DNA of 64,000 nt from Betaproteobacteria bacterium (GTDB lineage: Bacteria; Pseudomonadota; Gammaproteobacteria; Burkholderiales; Rhodocyclaceae): NCBI GenBank assembly GCA_016709965.1, contig JADJLT010000001.1, positions 1,943,001 through 2,007,000 on the forward strand, given 5' to 3'. Shown here piece by piece: positions 55,543 through 63,415 of this stretch (position 1 is its first letter; every line of letters begins with the position of its first letter). Under the pieces are notes generated by a model. The model made no database searches. It was not told the origin of the DNA and saw only the letters and a program-made list of their open reading frames with translations. Made by a program: the position numbers and the translations under genes.

Positions 55543-55550
55543 GTGCTGCC

Positions 55551-57089
55551 GTGCGCGACCCGGCCGCCCGTTCCCGCCTGATCGGCGCGCTGACCACGCT
55601 GGTCATTCTCTGGCCGCTGTTTCAGGCCGCCGAGTTCAAGCCCGGCGTCCTCTTTGATCCGGCCAACCTGAAGGTCATCGGCCATTTCCTTTCCGGGTTT
55701 CTGCCGCCGGAAACCGGTAGCGAATTCCTCGGCTATCTGGGCAAGGCAACACTGGAAACGCTGGCCATCGCCACCGCCGGCATGGCGCTGGCCTTTTTGA
55801 TTGCCGTGCCGCTGGGTTATCTCGCGAGCGGGGCCGGGCGCGAGGCACCAACCCTTAACCCGCTGACCCGCAGCCTGCTGACTATCCTGCGCGGCATTCC
55901 GGAACTGGTCTGGGCGCTGCTGTTCGTCCGCGTCTTCGGCCTTGGCCCGGCCGCCGGCGTGCTGGCACTCGGCCTGACTTACGGCGGCATGCTGGCCAAG
56001 GTCTACGCTGAAATCCTCGAATCGGTCGATCCTGCACCGGCCCGCGCTCTGCGCCACAACGGCGCCAGCCGGCCGCTGGCCATTCTTTACGGGCTGATTC
56101 CGCAAGCCTCGAAAGAGCTGGCCTCGTATACCGTCTACCGCTGGGAATGCGCCATCCGCGCCTCGGTCGTCATGGGCTTCGTCGGCGCCGGCGGCCTCGG
56201 CCAGTTGATGGACCAGGCCATGAAAATGCTCAACGGCGGCGAAGCGGCGACCATCTTGCTCACCTTCATGGTCCTCGTCTTCTCGGCCGACGGCCTGTCC
56301 GGCTGGCTGCGCCGTGCGCTGGATACGCCGCCGGCTGATCGCGCCTCACCGTTTGGCTGGCGTAGCAGCTTGTTTGGCATGGCAACGGTCTTTGGCGTGA
56401 TCGCCAGCTTCAATTATTTGGAAATCGGCCTGAAATCCCTGTTGACCGTGGAAGCCGTCCGCAGCATCGGCGAATTCATCGCCGGCTTCTTCCCGCCCGA
56501 TCTGAGCGCCGAATGGCTGGCAAGAGTCGGCAAGGGCGTCTGGGAAACGCTGGCCATCTCGGTCGTCGGCACCTTGCTCGCCGCCGTCGCCGGCCTGCTG
56601 CTGGCGCTTCCGACATGGCGGGCGCCGTTCAGCTTCCTGCTCAACACCCTGCGTTCGGTGCCCGAACTGGTCTGGGCGACGATCACCGCGCTGGCCGGCG
56701 GCCTCGGCCCCTTCGCTGGCGCTTTGGCGCTGGCCCTGCATACGGCCGGCGTACTCGGCCGCCTCTACGCCGAAGCCCTCGCCAACGCCCCGCCAGCCCC
56801 CGGTTACGCCCTGCGCCTGGCCGGCGCTCCGGGCGGCCTCGCTTTTCTCTACGGCACCTTGCCCGGCGCCGCCCCGCAACTCATCGCCTACACCCTCTAC
56901 CGCTGGGAAATGAACATCCGCATGGCCGCCATCCTCGGCTTCGTCGGCGCCGGCGGGCTCGGCCAACTGCTCTATTTCGAACTCTCGCTCTTCCACCATG
57001 CGCAGGCATCGACCGTGATCATCGCCATGTTGCTGCTATCGATTGCCGTCGATCAGGCTAGCGCCTGGCTGCGTCGGGCGATGCGCTGA
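55551..57089 (+). CDS. PhnE-like ABC permease, tandem fusion of two permease domains
   Basis: A 512-residue inner-membrane protein made of two homologous halves. Each half has the sequence pattern of a PhnE permease: GKATLETLAIATAGM / GKGVWETLAISVVGT, RGIPELVWALL / RSVPELVWATI, YTVYRWECAIRASVVMGFVGAGGLGQ / YTLYRWEMNIRMAAILGFVGAGGLGQ. The typical PhnE is about 260-280 residues, so this chain could form the whole pore. The start is GTG at 55551. A partial dispersed-motif copy lies at about 56437. It closes the three-gene operon. Confidence 0.88.
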   Translation: MRDPAARSRLIGALTTLVILWPLFQAAEFKPGVLFDPANLKVIGHFLSGFLPPETGSEFLGYLGKATLETLAIATAGMALAFLIAVPLGYLASGAGREAPTLNPLTRSLLTILRGIPELVWALLFVRVFGLGPAAGVLALGLTYGGMLAKVYAEILESVDPAPARALRHNGASRPLAILYGLIPQASKELASYTVYRWECAIRASVVMGFVGAGGLGQLMDQAMKMLNGGEAATILLTFMVLVFSADGLSGWLRRALDTPPADRASPFGWRSSLFGMATVFGVIASFNYLEIGLKSLLTVEAVRSIGEFIAGFFPPDLSAEWLARVGKGVWETLAISVVGTLLAAVAGLLLALPTWRAPFSFLLNTLRSVPELVWATITALAGGLGPFAGALALALHTAGVLGRLYAEALANAPPAPGYALRLAGAPGGLAFLYGTLPGAAPQLIAYTLYRWEMNIRMAAILGFVGAGGLGQLLYFELSLFHHAQASTVIIAMLLLSIAVDQASAWLRRAMR

Positions 57090-57118
57090 AGCCATTACGA
57101 AAATTTCATTTTTGGCCA

Positions 57119-57138
57119 TTTTTTCCGGTTGACCGTGG
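57119..57138 (+). repeat. Dispersed motif copy 10 (identical to 10503-10522)
   Basis: TTTTTTCCGGTTGACCGTGG in the spacer between the permease gene and hsdR. It shares GGCCATTTTTTCCGGT with the reverse complement of the apbE copy (6116-6136 plus flank). Confidence 0.7.
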
Positions 57139-57167
57139 GAATCATCGCGCAGCCCGATTCCTTTGGC

Positions 57168-57197
57168 ATGACGGCGCGCCGCGCCTTCCGCTATCAT
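57168..57197 (+). promoter_or_regulatory. Weak candidate promoter of hsdR
   Basis: ATGACG (57168-57173) and TATCAT (57192-57197) are spaced by 18 bases, 31 bases before the hsdR ATG. The -35 is poor. Confidence 0.25.
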
Positions 57198-57228
57198 CGG
57201 CGGATTGCCGAATAGCGCCCCGCCGCCC

Positions 57229-60051
57229 ATGAGCGAAAACCAGAACCCCGAACAACAAGCCCGCGACCGCATTGATGCGCAACTGCGCGCCGCTGGTTGG
57301 GTCGTGCAAGCCAAGAACAAGGTCAATTTTGGCGCCGCAACAGGTGTTGCCGTGCGCGAATGGCAAACCGATGCCGGCCCGGCTGACTACGTGCTCTTCA
57401 TCGACAAGAAGGCGGTCGGCGTCATCGAAGCCAAGCGCGAAGAAGAAGGTCAGCACCTGACGGTGCACGAAACGCAAACCGAAGGCTACGCCGCCGCCAA
57501 GCTCAAGTGGGTCAATAACAAAGAGCCGCTGCCTTTCCTCTACGAAGCCACCGGCCTGATCACCCGCTTTACCGACGCCCGCGACCCCAAGCCGCGCTCG
57601 CGCGAAATCTTCAGCTTCCACCGCCCGGAAACCCTGCGCGACTGGCTGACCGAAGGCCAAAGCCTGCGCGCCCGCCTCGCCGAACTGCCGCCGCTCAACC
57701 CCGAACATCAGCCCGCGAAAGAACTCCGCCTGCGCGATTGCCAGGAAGTGGCGATCACCAACCTCGAACAATCCTTCCGCGAAGCCCGGCCGCGGGCGCT
57801 GATCCAGATGGCCACCGGCGCCGGCAAGACCTACACCGCCATCACCAGCATCTACCGCCTGCTCAAACATGCCGACGCCAAGCGCGTGCTCTTTCTCGTC
57901 GACACCAAAAACCTCGGCGAGCAGGCCGAGCAGGAAATGATGGCCTACGTGCCCAGCGACGATAACCGCAAATTCACCGAGCTTTACACGGTGCAGCGGC
58001 TCAAAAGCAGCTTCGTCGACAAAGGCGCCGATGTCTGCATCTCCACCATCCAGCGCCTCTATTCGCTGTTGCAGGACAAGGAACTCGACGAAGCCGCCGA
58101 AGAAATCAACCCGGCGGAATTGACCCAGCCCAAAGCCCCGGCCGCCGTCGCCTACAACGCCAAAATTCCGCCCGAATTCTTCGATTTCATCTTCATCGAC
58201 GAATGCCACCGCAGCATCTACAACCTCTGGCAGCAAGTGCTCGACTACTTCGACGCCAGCCTGATCGGCCTCACCGCGACGCCCGACAACCGCACCTACG
58301 GCTTCTTCAAGAAGAACGTCGTCAGCGACTACAGCCATGAAAAAGCCGTCGCCGACGGCGTCAACGTCGGCAACGAAATCTACCTGATCGACACCCGCAT
58401 CACCCAGCAAGGCGCCGTCATCGCCGCCGAGCAGCAAGTCGAAAAGCGCGAGCGCCTGACCCGCAAAAAGCGTTGGGAACAGCAAGACGAAGACGCCGCC
58501 TACACCGCCACCCAGCTCGACCGCGACATCGTCAACCCGGACCAGATCCGCACCGTCATCCGCGCCTTCCGCGACAACCTGCCGGCCATCTTCCCCGGCC
58601 GCGCCGAAGTGCCCAAGACCCTGATCTTCGCCAAGACCGACAGCCACGCCGACGACATCATCAACACCGTGCGCGAGGAGTTCGGCGAGGGCAACGCCTT
58701 CTGCAAAAAAGTCACCTACCGCGCCGCGCAGGATAGAAATCTGCCCGACGGCACGGTCGACCGTGGCGAAGACCCCAAATCCATCCTCGCCCAGTTCCGC
58801 AACGGCTACCACCCGCGCATCGCCGTCACCGTCGACATGATCGCCACCGGCACCGACGTCAAGCCGCTCGAATGCCTGCTCTTCATGCGCGACGTCAAAA
58901 GCCGCAACTACTTCGAGCAGATGAAAGGGCGCGGCACCCGCACGCTGGACATGGACGACCTCAAGAAAGTCACGCCCAGCGCCAAAAGCGCCAAGACGCA
59001 TTACGTGATTGTCGACGCCATTGGCGTCACCAAATCGCTGAAAACCGCCAGCCAGCCGCTCATCACCAAGCCCGGCGTGCCGCTCAAAGACCTCGCCATG
59101 GGCATCCTGATGGGCGCCACCGACACCGACAGCGTCTCCTCGCTGGCCGGCCGGCTGGCGCGGCTCAACAAGCAGCTCGACGCCGACGACCAGCGCCGCC
59201 TGCGTGAAGCGGCCGGCGGCGTCGAACTCAGCCACATCGTCAGCCAACTCTTCAACGCCATCGACGGCGACCTCATCGAAGCCCGCGCCCTCGAACTGGC
59301 AAATTTACCCATCGGCAACGACCCCGGCGACACGCTGCGCGAGCAAGCCCAGCAACAACTGGTCTTTGAGGCGGCGGCGCTGATGAACGGCGAATTCATC
59401 GAACTGATCGACACCATCCGCCGCGAAAAAGAACAGACCATCGACCACGACAACCTCGACAGCGTCACCTACGCCGGCTGGAACAAGGACAGCGCGGCCA
59501 ACGCAGCCGCCTTAACGGCTGAATTCGCCGACTGGCTGGCGGCGCATCGCGATGAGATCGAGGCGCTGAGCATCTTCTTCGCCCAACCCTGGCGGCGGCG
59601 TGAAGTCACGCTGAAGCTCGTGCGGCAAGTGCTCGACAAGCTCAAAGCCGACCAGCCCAGACTCGCCCCGTTGCGCGTCTGGCAAGCCTACGGCCAGCTC
59701 GATGGCACCAACAGCAGCGCCCCGGAGCAGGAACTGACGGCGCTGGTCGCATTGATCCGCCGCGTCTGTGGTCTGGATGCGACAATCACGCCCTTTGCCG
59801 ACACCGTGCGCAAGAACTTCCAGACCTGGATCATGCAGCACCACGCCGGCGGCGCCGACAAATTCAACGAAGAACAGATGAACTGGCTACGCATGCTCCG
59901 CGACCATATTGCCCACTCCTGCCACGTCGACCGCAGCGACCTCGACTACAGCCCCTTCGACGCCCAGGGCGGGCTGGGGAAGATGTGGCAACTGTTCGGC
60001 GAGGGCATGGACTGCCTGCTGGATGAACTAAACGACGCGCTGGTTGCCTGA
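57229..60051 (+). CDS. hsdR: Type I restriction enzyme, R subunit (EcoEI-like HsdR)
   Basis: A 940-residue translocating nuclease. The N-terminal PD-(D/E)xK nuclease has Asp53 (ADYVLFIDKK) and Glu67-x-Lys69 (VIEAKR). The superfamily 2 motor has Walker A MATGAGKT (Lys200), DECH (324-327), GLTATP (347-352) and the arginine-finger motif QMKGRGTRT. The C-terminal part matches the EcoEI-type HsdR C-terminal domain. The ATG at 57229 is chosen over a TTG 24 bases upstream. The last 126 bases are repeated after the vapC gene. It is first in the locus, whereas hsdM-hsdS-hsdR orders are more common. Confidence 0.95.
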   Translation: MSENQNPEQQARDRIDAQLRAAGWVVQAKNKVNFGAATGVAVREWQTDAGPADYVLFIDKKAVGVIEAKREEEGQHLTVHETQTEGYAAAKLKWVNNKEPLPFLYEATGLITRFTDARDPKPRSREIFSFHRPETLRDWLTEGQSLRARLAELPPLNPEHQPAKELRLRDCQEVAITNLEQSFREARPRALIQMATGAGKTYTAITSIYRLLKHADAKRVLFLVDTKNLGEQAEQEMMAYVPSDDNRKFTELYTVQRLKSSFVDKGADVCISTIQRLYSLLQDKELDEAAEEINPAELTQPKAPAAVAYNAKIPPEFFDFIFIDECHRSIYNLWQQVLDYFDASLIGLTATPDNRTYGFFKKNVVSDYSHEKAVADGVNVGNEIYLIDTRITQQGAVIAAEQQVEKRERLTRKKRWEQQDEDAAYTATQLDRDIVNPDQIRTVIRAFRDNLPAIFPGRAEVPKTLIFAKTDSHADDIINTVREEFGEGNAFCKKVTYRAAQDRNLPDGTVDRGEDPKSILAQFRNGYHPRIAVTVDMIATGTDVKPLECLLFMRDVKSRNYFEQMKGRGTRTLDMDDLKKVTPSAKSAKTHYVIVDAIGVTKSLKTASQPLITKPGVPLKDLAMGILMGATDTDSVSSLAGRLARLNKQLDADDQRRLREAAGGVELSHIVSQLFNAIDGDLIEARALELANLPIGNDPGDTLREQAQQQLVFEAAALMNGEFIELIDTIRREKEQTIDHDNLDSVTYAGWNKDSAANAAALTAEFADWLAAHRDEIEALSIFFAQPWRRREVTLKLVRQVLDKLKADQPRLAPLRVWQAYGQLDGTNSSAPEQELTALVALIRRVCGLDATITPFADTVRKNFQTWIMQHHAGGADKFNEEQMNWLRMLRDHIAHSCHVDRSDLDYSPFDAQGGLGKMWQLFGEGMDCLLDELNDALVA
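59926..60051 (+). repeat. Direct repeat, copy A: 3' end of hsdR
   Basis: 126 bases encoding the last 41 residues and stop of HsdR. Copy B is at 60734-60859. By hand alignment the copies differ at 15 positions, with a perfect 65-base match in the middle and 12 differences in the last 39 bases. Confidence 0.9.
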
Positions 60052-60093
60052 TCCAGTACAATCCACATATAGCACATATACGAGGAGTGAATC
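60052..60093 (+). promoter_or_regulatory. Promoter/operator region of vapBC
   Basis: The 42 bases between the hsdR stop and the antitoxin gene are AT-rich. They hold TACAAT (60057-60062), the direct repeats ACATATA (60065-60071 and 60074-60080) and a GAGGAG ribosome site. The repeats are a plausible binding site for the RHH antitoxin (autoregulation is usual for VapBC). Confidence 0.5.
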
Positions 60094-60324
60094 ATGGCCC
60101 AATTGCACTGCTATGTTCCAGAAGACATCGCCCGGCAAGCACAACACCGTGCCGCGCAGGCCGGCCTGAGCCTGTCCCGCTATCTGGCCGAACTCGTCAA
60201 GCGCGATGCCGCCAATGCCAGCGGCTGGCCGGAAGGCTATTTCGATCTCTTTGTGCCAATTGAAGGGGCCGAAATCGAACGTGCGCCGCAAGGCGAATTC
60301 GAGGAAAGGTTGCCGCTGGAATGA
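60094..60324 (+). CDS. vapB: RHH-type antitoxin (VapB-like)
   Basis: A 76-residue protein. Residues 1-45 (QLHCYVPEDIARQAQHRAAQAGLSLSRYLAELVKRDA) form a ribbon-helix-helix DNA-binding unit. The acidic C-terminus (about 50-76, FEERLPLE) is suited to wrap and neutralise the PIN-domain toxin. Its stop overlaps the toxin start by four bases (ATGA). It sits inside the restriction locus between hsdR and hsdS. Confidence 0.85.
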   Translation: MAQLHCYVPEDIARQAQHRAAQAGLSLSRYLAELVKRDAANASGWPEGYFDLFVPIEGAEIERAPQGEFEERLPLE

Positions 60325-60722
60325 TCTATCTGCTGGATTCCAACGTTTGCATCCACCTCCTCAATGGCCGGCATACCACGCTCATTCAACGTTTTCGGCA
60401 ATACGATCCACGGCAGACCGTGCTGTGCAGCATGGTCAAAGCCGAATTAATGCGTGGTGCCCTGCGCAGCCAGCGCGTTGAACTGAATCTTGAACGGCTG
60501 GCTATTTTTTTCGCGCCACTCAAAAGCCTGCCCTTCGACGACAGCGCCGCCGACCACTTCGCCCGCGTCGGCGCCGAACTGATGAAACGGGGTACGCCGA
60601 TTGGCCCCAACGATCTGGTGATTGCCGCCACCGCACTCGCCCACCAAGTAACGCTGGTCACCCACAACACCGCCGAATTCAGCCGCGTGCCGGGGCTACG
60701 GTTGGAAGATTGGGAAATTTGA
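60321..60722 (+). CDS. vapC: PIN-domain ribonuclease toxin VapC
   Basis: A 133-residue toxin. The PIN acidic site is visible: Asp6 (LLDSNVCI), Glu42 (KAELMRG), Asp98 (PIGPNDLVIAATA), with Asn116/Glu119 in VTHNTAEFSRV at the fourth position. VapC toxins cut tRNA or rRNA and stop growth when the antitoxin is lost. Its stop overlaps, by one base (TGATG), a 45-codon reading frame that encodes a copy of the HsdR C-terminus. Confidence 0.92.
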   Translation: MIYLLDSNVCIHLLNGRHTTLIQRFRQYDPRQTVLCSMVKAELMRGALRSQRVELNLERLAIFFAPLKSLPFDDSAADHFARVGAELMKRGTPIGPNDLVIAATALAHQVTLVTHNTAEFSRVPGLRLEDWEI

Positions 60723-60724
60723 TG

Positions 60725-60744
60725 AAATTTCCGGTTGACCGCAG
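60725..60744 (+). repeat. Dispersed motif copy 11, at the duplication junction
   Basis: AAATTTCCGGTTGACCGCAG lies where homology between the two hsdR tails begins (60734). Confidence 0.5.
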
Positions 60745-60859
60745 CCACCTCGACGACAGCCCCTTCGACGCCCAGGGCGGGCTGGGGAAGATGTGGCAAC
60801 TGTTCGGCGAGGGCATGGACCCGTTGCTGGATGAGTTGAATGAGGCGTTGGTGGCGTGA
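60734..60859 (+). repeat. Direct repeat, copy B: duplicated hsdR tail
   Basis: 126 bases, the same length as copy A at 59926-60051. Together the copies bracket the vapBC module. Confidence 0.9.
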
Positions 60860-62325
60860 TGGGGGAATTTCCTGCCTCATGGGTCTTGTTGCCAGTCAGT
60901 GATGTCGTACGCAACGTAACTCTCACCGACAAGAAAATTCCGCAGAAAAGTTATCTTCCAAGCGGAAAGTTTCCTGTGTTCGACCAAGGGCAAGAATACG
61001 TTGGCGGTTACACCGATGATGCTGCAATGTTGGTTGATTGCGATCTGCCAGTCATCGTATTTGGAGACCACACTCGCACCGTGAAATTGGTCAACGCGCC
61101 GTTTGCTCCGGGCGCAGATGGCGTAAAGGTTCTTCAGCCAAGCGCCTGTATCCTGCCAAAGTTACTTGAGAATTTTGTCCGCTATCTCGTTACTAAGATT
61201 CCAAACAATGGCTACGCGCGGCATTACCAGCACCTTGCCAAATCATTGCTGCCGATTCCTCCGCTCGCCGAACAACACCGCATCGTCGCCAAGATCGAGG
61301 AACTGTTTTCCGAACTCGATCAGGGCGTGGCCAGCCTGAAAACCGCCCGCGAACAGCTCAAGGTCTATCGCCAGTCGCTGCTCAAAAATGCCTTCGAAGG
61401 CAAGTTGACCGCAGCATGGCGCGCCGCCCACCGCGACCAGCTCGAAACCGCCGCTGCCCTGCAACAACGCATCGCCCTCGAACGCCAGGCCCGCTACCAG
61501 CAACAACTCGCCGACTGGCAAACCGCCGGCCAATCAGGCCCCAAACCCAAACCCCCCAAGCCCCTGCCACCCCTCACCGCCGAAGAACTCGCCGAGCTAC
61601 CGGAATTGCCGGCGGGGTGGGGGTGGGCGAAATTGGGGGCGCTCATTGACGATCCTGCCTATGGCACATCGAAGAAGTGTGACTACGAAACTGCCGGGGT
61701 CGGGGTTTTACGCATTCCTAATGTTGTTTCAGGGAAAGTTGATGCCACGGATTTGAAGTTTGCACAGTTTTCCCCGGAGGAGATCGCCGCTTACCAGTTG
61801 GCGCCCGGCGACTTGTTGATGATTCGCTCCAACGGTAGCGTCTCAATCGTTGGGAAATACGCATTGGTTTCCCAACAAGACACTGCATACCTGTACGCCG
61901 GCTACTTGATCAGGCTCAGGCCTTTGCAGCCTTTGGTTTTACCTGCGTATTTGGCGCAACTGCTTTCGGCTCACGAGTTGAGAAAGCAGATAGAGCACAA
62001 GGCAAAGTCGACGAGTGGCGTGAACAACATCAATTCAGGAGAGATTCAAGCGTTGGTGGTGCCGTTCTGTGGCTTGGCCGAGCAAGAATTGATATTGCAA
62101 GAACTCGAATCCAAACTCTCCGAAGCCGACCAACTCGACCAAACCCTGGCCACTGCGCTGCAACAGGCCGACGCGCTGCGCCAGTCCATCCTGAAAAAGG
62201 CCTTCTGCGGTCAACTGGTAAAACAGGACAAAAACGAAGAACCCGCCTCCACCCTGCTCGAACGCATCCGCGCCGGGAAATCGAATGGCATAAAAAAGCC
62301 AGTCAAACAGAGAAAACCCGGCTAA
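60859..62325 (+). CDS. hsdS: Type I restriction-modification specificity subunit
   Basis: A 488-residue protein with two target-recognition domains (about 1-130 and 250-400). Each is followed by a conserved helical spacer (PIPPLAEQHRIVAKIEELFSELDQGVASL and CGLAEQELILQELESKLSEADQL) ending in a KNAFEGKLT or KKAFCGQL segment. A Pro/Lys-rich linker (about 218-240) precedes the second domain. The ATG at 60859 overlaps the HsdR-fragment stop; a GTG three bases earlier is also in frame. The recognition domains are visibly more AT-rich than the conserved parts, as expected for swapped domains. It sets the DNA sequence recognised by the complex. Confidence 0.94.
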   Translation: MGEFPASWVLLPVSDVVRNVTLTDKKIPQKSYLPSGKFPVFDQGQEYVGGYTDDAAMLVDCDLPVIVFGDHTRTVKLVNAPFAPGADGVKVLQPSACILPKLLENFVRYLVTKIPNNGYARHYQHLAKSLLPIPPLAEQHRIVAKIEELFSELDQGVASLKTAREQLKVYRQSLLKNAFEGKLTAAWRAAHRDQLETAAALQQRIALERQARYQQQLADWQTAGQSGPKPKPPKPLPPLTAEELAELPELPAGWGWAKLGALIDDPAYGTSKKCDYETAGVGVLRIPNVVSGKVDATDLKFAQFSPEEIAAYQLAPGDLLMIRSNGSVSIVGKYALVSQQDTAYLYAGYLIRLRPLQPLVLPAYLAQLLSAHELRKQIEHKAKSTSGVNNINSGEIQALVVPFCGLAEQELILQELESKLSEADQLDQTLATALQQADALRQSILKKAFCGQLVKQDKNEEPASTLLERIRAGKSNGIKKPVKQRKPG

Positions 62326-62328
62326 CAT

Positions 62329-62346
62329 ACTGGTGTTATATCCAGT
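62329..62346 (+). promoter_or_regulatory. Inverted repeat with -10-like box before rhuM-fic
   Basis: ACTGG (62329-62333) and CCAGT (62342-62346) flank TGTTATAT, which contains a -10-like box. This suggests a separate, possibly repressed, promoter for the next gene. Confidence 0.4.
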
Positions 62347-62364
62347 TATTTGCCGAGACCGATC

Positions 62365-63357
62365 ATGCAAACCCAAACCAGCGCCCAAACCCCGATTGCC
62401 ATTTACGAAACTGCCGATGGTGTCATTTCAACTGAAGTCAGGCTGGAAAACGAAACCGTTTGGCTAACACAGGATCAAATCGGGCGCCTGTTTGGTCGTG
62501 AGCGTTCGGTCATCACCAAACACTTGGGCAACGTGTTCAAGGAGAATGAATTGTCCGAAAAAAGCAATGTGCAAAATTTGCACATTGCAAATTCGGATAA
62601 GCCGGTGAAGCACTACAACCTCGATGTCATCATCTCCGTCGGCTACCGCGTCAAATCGCCCGAAGGCACCCGCTTCCGTATCTGGGCCAACCGCATCCTC
62701 AAGGATCATCTGGTGCAGGGCTATACGCTGAACCAGCAGCGCCTGACGCAGCAGCAGGAAAACATCCGCCAATTGGAACGCACATTGAGCCTGTTCCAGC
62801 AAAACCTGATCGAACAGGCCAGTTTGCCGGAGGCGCGCGGGTTGGTGAATGTGATTGCCGGTTATGCCCGCACCTTCGTGCTGCTCAACCAGTTCGACAG
62901 CGAGCGCCTGCCGCTGGGTGATTTTGCGACGACGATCCATTACGAAATCCGCGAGGATGAGGCGCTGGCCGGGATTGCTACGTTAAAGGCTGACATGCTG
63001 GCAAGGGGCGAGGCATCGGAACTCTTCGGCAACCAGAAGGACGACAGCTTTGCCGGCATTCTCGGCAACATCCTGCAATCCTTCGGTGGTGAATACCTCT
63101 ATCCGAGCATCGAGGAACAGGCGGCGCATCTCCTGTATTTCGTGATCAAGAACCATCCGTTTTCGGATGGCAACAAGCGTATCGGCGCTTTTCTGTTCAT
63201 CTGGTTTTTGCAACGCAACCGGCATCATTTGAAGTCGGATGGCGAACTGAAAATCAACGACAACGCGCTGGCAGCGATTGCGCTGCTGGTGGCGCAAAGC
63301 GACCCAGCACAAAAACAACTGATGATTCACCTGATCATGAATCTGATTCGGGGATGA
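62365..63357 (+). CDS. RhuM-Fic/DOC fusion protein
   Basis: A 330-residue two-domain protein. The N-terminal RhuM domain (about 1-130: TEVRLENETVWLTQDQIGRLFGRERSVITKHLGNVF) contains a helix-turn-helix-like segment and the YNLDVIISVGYRVKSPEGTRFRIWA core. A coiled-coil-like stretch (about 115-150) leads to a Fic/DOC domain with the active-site motif HPFSDGNKR starting at His264. Fic proteins modify targets with AMP or other groups, and DOC phosphorylates EF-Tu. RhuM genes often lie in type I restriction loci. The ATG at 62365 is chosen over an upstream TTG. No antitoxin gene is beside it, although the motif of an inhibitory helix was not checked. Confidence 0.88.
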   Translation: MQTQTSAQTPIAIYETADGVISTEVRLENETVWLTQDQIGRLFGRERSVITKHLGNVFKENELSEKSNVQNLHIANSDKPVKHYNLDVIISVGYRVKSPEGTRFRIWANRILKDHLVQGYTLNQQRLTQQQENIRQLERTLSLFQQNLIEQASLPEARGLVNVIAGYARTFVLLNQFDSERLPLGDFATTIHYEIREDEALAGIATLKADMLARGEASELFGNQKDDSFAGILGNILQSFGGEYLYPSIEEQAAHLLYFVIKNHPFSDGNKRIGAFLFIWFLQRNRHHLKSDGELKINDNALAAIALLVAQSDPAQKQLMIHLIMNLIRG

Positions 63358-63415
63358 CCGCTCATCAATTCGGCACACGCTGTGTGCACAATCCACGCAA
63401 GACCCAAGGCTAGCC

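Larger units (their letters stand above)
60722..60859 (+). pseudogene. HsdR C-terminal fragment (45-codon reading frame)
   Basis: An open frame from the ATG at 60722 to TGA at 60859 encodes MKFPVDRSHLDDSPFDAQGG and onward to the HsdR-like end, differing from the intact HsdR tail at four of 41 residues. It overlaps vapC upstream and hsdS downstream by one base each (TGATG at both ends). It looks like the relic left when vapBC entered the hsdR-hsdS junction, but it is still open and could be translated as a short peptide. Confidence 0.8.

Noticed and set aside
57142..59247. 701-codon open frame antisense to hsdR
   Set aside because: It is a GC-rich codon shadow of HsdR with Val/Gly/Ala-rich low-complexity sequence and no family resemblance. 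The plus-strand frame has all HsdR motifs.
61399..61412. AAGTTGACCGCAGCA in hsdS as a full dispersed-motif copy
   Set aside because: It lacks the T-tract and CGG and encodes the conserved HsdS stretch GKLTAAWR. It is counted only as a weak match.
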